A stretch of 64,000 nucleotides of DNA from Actinomycetales bacterium SN12 (GTDB lineage Bacteria > Actinomycetota > Actinomycetes > Actinomycetales > Microbacteriaceae): positions 124,001 through 188,000 of the forward strand of contig PJCV01000003.1 in the NCBI GenBank assembly GCA_002837415.1, in the 5' to 3' direction. Below the pieces are notes generated by a model. The model was not told where the DNA came from, made no database searches, and saw nothing but the letters and a program-made list of their open reading frames with translations. A program made the position numbers and the translations under genes. Positions 60,568 to 64,000 of the stretch are shown here, one piece after another (the first letter of the stretch is position 1; each line of letters begins with the position of its first letter).

Positions 60568-61454
60568 GCGATGACCTCCTTGAAGATCTGGGCGAGGGAG
60601 GGACGCTGCGGGGCGAAGCTCGACACGGCTCCGCGGTCCATCGCCTGGCGCAGCACGCGCTGCGCGGTGTCAGGGGCGTCGACATCGAACAGCGCCGATC
60701 CGCCCTCGAAGTCGAGGACGGCCACGCCCGGCTCGCCGCGCAGCCAGCCCGCGTCGCCGCTGGAGTGCAGCTGGTATCGCAGCGTCGAGTGCGCCGCTCG
60801 CAGCTCCTCGCGCGACCCCGCCGCGCGGATCGTGCCGTCGGCGATGATGATCAGGTCGTCGCACAGCCGCTCGACGACGTCGAGCTGGTGCGACGAGAAC
60901 AGGATGGCGGCTCCCGCCGCGGCCCGGCGCTGCAGCACCTCGGCGACCACGTCCACGGCGAGCGGGTCGAGGCCCGAGAACGGCTCGTCGAGGATGAGCA
61001 CCTGCGGGTCGTGCACGAGCGCCGCCGCGATCTGCGCGCGCTGCTGGTTGCCCAGCGACAGGGCCTCGATCTTGTCGTCCAGCCGTTCGCCGAGTCCGAG
61101 CTCCTCGAGCAGTGCGGTGCCGCGCGCCGTGGCGTCCGCCTTGCTGAAGCCGTGCAGGCGACCGAGGTAGACGACCTGCTCGAGCACCTTCATCTTCGGG
61201 TACAGCCCGCGCTCCTCCGGCATGTACCCGAAGCGCTGCCGGTCGTCTGCCGTCGCCGGCTGCCCGTCGAGCGTCACGGTGCCGCCGTCGGGGGCGAGCA
61301 CGCCGAGGATGATGCGCATCGTGGTCGTCTTGCCCGCGCCGTTGCCGCCGACGAAGCCGGTCAGTCGCCCGGGGGCGACGTCGAACCGGATGCCGTCGAG
61401 CACCCTGCGCGAGCCATAGCTCTTGGTGATGCCGTCGAGTTGGAGGAAGCTCAT
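60564..61454 (-). CDS. ABC exporter ATPase (NatA-like)
   Basis: 296 aa. Walker A GGNGAGKTTTMRIILG near residue 37, signature LSLGNQQRAQIAAALVHDP, Walker B VLILDEPFSGLDPLAV, H-loop FSSHQLDVVERL. The Q-loop region RFGYMPEERGLYPKMKV is characteristic of the NatA/YhaQ group. A C-terminal domain of about 80 residues follows. It drives the ABC-2 permease encoded downstream. Confidence 0.92.
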   Translation of the reverse strand: MSFLQLDGITKSYGSRRVLDGIRFDVAPGRLTGFVGGNGAGKTTTMRIILGVLAPDGGTVTLDGQPATADDRQRFGYMPEERGLYPKMKVLEQVVYLGRLHGFSKADATARGTALLEELGLGERLDDKIEALSLGNQQRAQIAAALVHDPQVLILDEPFSGLDPLAVDVVAEVLQRRAAAGAAILFSSHQLDVVERLCDDLIIIADGTIRAAGSREELRAAHSTLRYQLHSSGDAGWLRGEPGVAVLDFEGGSALFDVDAPDTAQRVLRQAMDRGAVSSFAPQRPSLAQIFKEVIA

Positions 61455-61518
61455 GACTTCACGCTAGGCAAGGGCGGTGGCATCGGGCATCCCCCCTGCG
61501 GCGGATTCGGGGGTCCGC

Positions 61519-62718
61519 CTAGCGGCCGGCGTGGCGGCCGAGGTGGAGCGCTGCGCGCACGATGAGTCCGGCGACAAGCGCCCAGAACGCGGCGCTGATG
61601 CCTAGCAGCGCGATTCCCGATGCGGCGACGAGGAACGTCACGACCGCGGGCATCCGCTCGCCGGGGTCGTCAATGGCCTGCTGCACGGCCGAGCCGAACG
61701 CACCGAAGAGCGCCAGGCCCGCGACCGCGGGGATGACGGCGGCCGGTGCGAGCAGCACCAGCGCGGCGAAGACGGCCGACAGGCCGCCGAGCACGATGTA
61801 CGAGACGCCCGTCGAGACCCCGGCGATCCAGCGGCGAGCAGGATTCGGCTCCGCGTCGGGAGCCGCGGCGAGAGCGGCGCTGATCGCAGCGAGGTTGATC
61901 GCGTGGCCGCCGGCGGGCGCGCCGAGCGCGGTGCCGAGGCCGGTGACGAGCATCGCCGGACGCCACGGCACCTCGTATCCGAAGCTGCGCATCACAGCGA
62001 TGCCGGGCACGTTCTGCGACGCCATCGTCACGATGAACAGCGGCAGCGCGATGCCGACGATCGACCCGACCGTGAAGGTGGGGGCGGTGAAGGTGAGGGC
62101 GGGCAGCAGCACGGCCGGGTCGACGTCGGTTTCGGATGCCGCGATGCCGACCGCCACGACGACCGTCGCGGTCGCGAAGGCCGCGGGCACCGCCCAGCGC
62201 GGAGCGAGCCGCGTGACGATGAGCCAGGTGAGCACCACCGGCACGACGCCCCAGGGATTCGCCACGACGCCGGTGATCGGCGCGAGGCAGAGCGGCAGGA
62301 GGACGCCGGCGAGCATCGCCTGCGCGATCGACGGCGGGATCGCCGCGATGAGAGTGCCGAGGCGCGGCACGAGGGCGGTGAGCAGGATGAGCGCGGCGAC
62401 GACGAGGAAGGCGCCGACCGCGGCCGGCCAGCCGCCGTCGACGACGCTGACCGCGGCGAGCAGGGCAGCGCCCGGTGTCGACCAGGCCGACGTGATCGGC
62501 ATGCGGTAGCGCCAGGCGAGGATGATGCAGGCGGCGCCCATCGTGAGGCTGAGCGCCAGCAGACCGCTGGCGGCCTGGGCGGGCGTGGCGCCCACCGCGT
62601 CGAGCCCGGTGAGCACGACGGCGAACGAGCTGGTGAAGCCGACCAGGGCGGTGACGATCCCGGCGGTGATCGGGCGGGATGCACGGGGTCTTCGTGCAGC
62701 GGTGGATGCGGTGGTCAT
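61519..62718 (-). CDS. benE: BenE-family transporter (benzoate/H+ symporter type)
   Basis: 399 aa with about 12 hydrophobic segments. BenE features: GIVTALVGFTSSFAVVLTGLDAVGATPAQAASGLLAL, YRMPITSAWSTPGAALLAA, VGIALPLFIVTMASQNVPGIAVMRSFGYEVPWRP and the GTALGAPAGGHAINLAAISAAL signature. The family takes up benzoate with protons, but many homologues without ben catabolic genes nearby have unknown substrates, as here. The stop of the two-component regulator gene is 4 nt from its neighbour, so the three genes may be co-transcribed. Confidence 0.88.
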   Translation of the reverse strand: MTTASTAARRPRASRPITAGIVTALVGFTSSFAVVLTGLDAVGATPAQAASGLLALSLTMGAACIILAWRYRMPITSAWSTPGAALLAAVSVVDGGWPAAVGAFLVVAALILLTALVPRLGTLIAAIPPSIAQAMLAGVLLPLCLAPITGVVANPWGVVPVVLTWLIVTRLAPRWAVPAAFATATVVVAVGIAASETDVDPAVLLPALTFTAPTFTVGSIVGIALPLFIVTMASQNVPGIAVMRSFGYEVPWRPAMLVTGLGTALGAPAGGHAINLAAISAALAAAPDAEPNPARRWIAGVSTGVSYIVLGGLSAVFAALVLLAPAAVIPAVAGLALFGAFGSAVQQAIDDPGERMPAVVTFLVAASGIALLGISAAFWALVAGLIVRAALHLGRHAGR

Positions 62719-63443
62719 CGGGTGAGCCCGTGGCGGTGAGCGAGCACGATCGCCTGCACGCGGTCGCGGGCGCCGAGCTTCTGCAGCACGCGCGAGACGT
62801 GAGTTTTCACCGTGGCCTCGCCGATGAAGAGCTCGCGGGCGATCTCGGCGTTGCTGCGGGCGTCGGCCATAAGCGCGAGCACCTCGGACTCGCGGTCGGT
62901 GAGCGGCTCGGCGAGGACGCTCTCGCCTCGGGTCGCTGCGCCGCCTCCCTGGGTCGCTGAGCCTCCTCCCTGGGCCGCTGAGCCGCCTCCCTGGGTCGCT
63001 GAGCCTGCCGAAGCGCCGCCCGACGTCGAGAACCTCGACAGCACGCGACGGGTCACCTCGGGCGCGAGGATCCCGTCACCCGCTGCGAGTGCTCGCACGG
63101 CGGCGATCAGCTCTTCGGGGCCGGCGTTCTTCAGCAGGAAGCCCCCGGCACCGGCATCCAGAGCCTGGAACAGGTACTCGTCGCGGTCGAAGGTCGTGAC
63201 GATGGCGACCGTCGCCGCGACGGCGGGATCGGCGACGATGCGCCGGGTCGCCTCGATGCCGTCCATGTCGGGCATCTGCACATCCATCGTGATGACGTCC
63301 GGCTGCAGCTCGGCGGCGAGCCGCACGCCCTCGGCTCCGGTCGTGGCTTCGCCGACGACCTCGATGTCCGGCTGGGTGCTGAGGATCGCGCGGAAACCCG
63401 CGCGCAGCATGGCGTGATCGTCGACGAGCAGCACCCGGATCAT
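62715..63443 (-). CDS. NarL/FixJ-family response regulator with repeat-expanded linker
   Basis: 242 aa. The receiver domain is at residues 1-120 with phospho-acceptor D54 in ITMDVQMPDMDG and D8/D9. The LuxR-type helix-turn-helix is at the C-terminus (PLTDRESEVLALMADARSNAEIARELFIGEATVKTHVSRVLQKLGARDRVQAI). The linker between them (about residues 142-175) contains a heptapeptide S-A-T-Q-G-G-G repeated about three times, encoded by a 21-bp DNA tandem repeat. The start overlaps the histidine kinase stop by 4 nt. Targets are unknown. Confidence 0.95.
   Translation of the reverse strand: MIRVLLVDDHAMLRAGFRAILSTQPDIEVVGEATTGAEGVRLAAELQPDVITMDVQMPDMDGIEATRRIVADPAVAATVAIVTTFDRDEYLFQALDAGAGGFLLKNAGPEELIAAVRALAAGDGILAPEVTRRVLSRFSTSGGASAGSATQGGGSAAQGGGSATQGGGAATRGESVLAEPLTDRESEVLALMADARSNAEIARELFIGEATVKTHVSRVLQKLGARDRVQAIVLAHRHGLTR
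62931..63017. repeat. 21-bp tandem repeat in the response-regulator linker
   Basis: Units begin at 62931, 62952, 62973 and 62994, exactly 21 bp apart, each starting gg(t/c)cgctg(a/c)gcc. The last unit runs into gagcctgccgaagcgcc, which matches the interspersed repeat family. Confidence 0.88.
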
Positions 63444-64000
63444 CGCGTCGCCGCCTCGGCGATCGCGGGCGCGGCCTGAATCGGCGCGCCGGTCGGGGCG
63501 GGCGTCGGGACGGTGACCCGCACCCGGAAGCCGCCCTGGGGCCGCGGCTGCAGCTCGATCTCGCCGCCGGATGCCAGTGCGCGTTCGCGCATGCCCAGCT
63601 GCCCCAGCCCTGGGCGCAGCACGCCGACGGTGCGGCCGGTGTTCACGATCTCGAGCTCCAGGGCATCCGCGTTCCAGCGCAGCCGGACATCCGCCGTCGC
63701 GCCCGCACCCGCGTGACGGCGGGCGTTGGTCAGCGCCTCCTGCGCGATCCGGTACAGATTCACGCCGACCGTCGACGGCATAGGGACGGGGTCGCCGATC
63801 TCGGCGTAGGCGGTCGGTAGACCGGCATCCGTCGAGGCCTGAGTGAGCCGCTCTATGTCCGCGATCCCGACGGCTGACGGCTCATCCGGCCGGCCGTCGC
63901 CGGGGTCTCGCAAGGTCTCGAGCAGCTGCCGGAAGTCGCCGATCGCCTCCCGGGAGGCGTCCTCCACGCCCGACAGCATCCGCTTCGCCTCGTCGGGATC
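63440..64000 (-). CDS. Sensor histidine kinase, C-terminal part (5' end outside window)
   Basis: At least 187 residues. The frame is open to the window edge, so the ATG at 63979 is probably internal. The visible part has the end of a HisKA_3 dimerisation helix (ASREAIGDFRQLLETLRD) and the HATPase domain with its N-box NLYRIAQEALTNARRHAG and G-box GLGQLGMRERALASGGEIELQPRPQGGFRVRVTVP. This is the NarX/DesK-type kinase that pairs with the NarL-type regulator next to it. Sensor region and stimulus lie outside the window. Confidence 0.92.
   Translation of the reverse strand, partial: DPDEAKRMLSGVEDASREAIGDFRQLLETLRDPGDGRPDEPSAVGIADIERLTQASTDAGLPTAYAEIGDPVPMPSTVGVNLYRIAQEALTNARRHAGAGATADVRLRWNADALELEIVNTGRTVGVLRPGLGQLGMRERALASGGEIELQPRPQGGFRVRVTVPTPAPTGAPIQAAPAIAEAATR

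Overview
The window reads as one chromosomal segment of a high-GC Gram-positive actinobacterium, most likely a member of the Microbacteriaceae close to Microbacterium. The grounds are the very GC-rich codon use with GTG starts, HspR/HAIR heat-shock control, mycobacterial-style FdxA and Fpr proteins, an APS-reductase sulfate pathway, a GlgE-pathway maltokinase, and short interspersed repeats of the ccctgagc-tgtcgaaggg type. The genus is an inference. I see no rRNA, tRNA, CRISPR array, insertion sequence or prophage gene.

Region 1 (1-13.0 kb). After the 3' end of a maltokinase gene comes a minus-strand sulfate assimilation operon. From 12087 downwards it runs sulfite reductase, cysH, cysD, cysN, an SsuABC/TauABC-type ABC importer (binding protein, ATPase, permease), cobA (sirohaem), ferredoxin-NADP reductase, a seven-iron ferredoxin and a thioredoxin-reductase-like flavoprotein. 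Most junctions are ATGA or similar overlaps, so the unit holds uptake, activation, reduction, cofactor synthesis and its own electron chain. A sirohydrochlorin chelatase lies just upstream behind a long hairpin. Short interspersed repeats have been absorbed in frame into several of these proteins.

Region 2 (13.0-23.2 kb). dnaK-grpE-dnaJ-hspR forms a heat-shock operon under a HAIR operator. It is followed by mgtE, a divergent LysR/YeiH pair, an unknown 194-aa protein, a GT4 glycosyltransferase and a tract of three 160-bp direct repeats, each containing a 25-bp inverted repeat.

Region 3 (23.2-51.2 kb). This is a nearly complete purine catabolism island. Guanine deaminase and xanthine dehydrogenase (with XdhC, and MoaA nearby for the molybdenum cofactor) produce urate. 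Uricase, HIU hydrolase and OHCU decarboxylase give allantoin, and allantoinase and AllE continue towards ureidoglycolate. Gcl, Hyi, tartronate semialdehyde reductase and glycerate kinase carry glyoxylate into glycolysis. A CitE-like lyase, a second HpcH-fold protein and malic enzyme suggest a second glyoxylate exit through malate and pyruvate. Purine permeases and an IclR repressor belong to the island. Paired 16-bp TTTC-N8-GAAA-like sites lie at or just downstream of the inferred -10 element in front of allB, the CitE-like gene, uraD, hyi and a previously unlisted 48-codon gene, with related sites in the iclR/malic enzyme gap. I infer one IclR-controlled regulon. coaBC and an NRDE/TANGO2-type gene are embedded as housekeeping neighbours.

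Region 4 (51.2-64 kb). A HAIR-controlled, N-domain-less clpB is followed by a second purine permease, a G6PDH-type gene divergent from a GH15 glucosidase, a nitroreductase, an ABC-2 exporter, a BenE-type transporter, and a NarL-type response regulator with a partial histidine kinase. Three related 70-80 nt palindromes sit at gene ends here.
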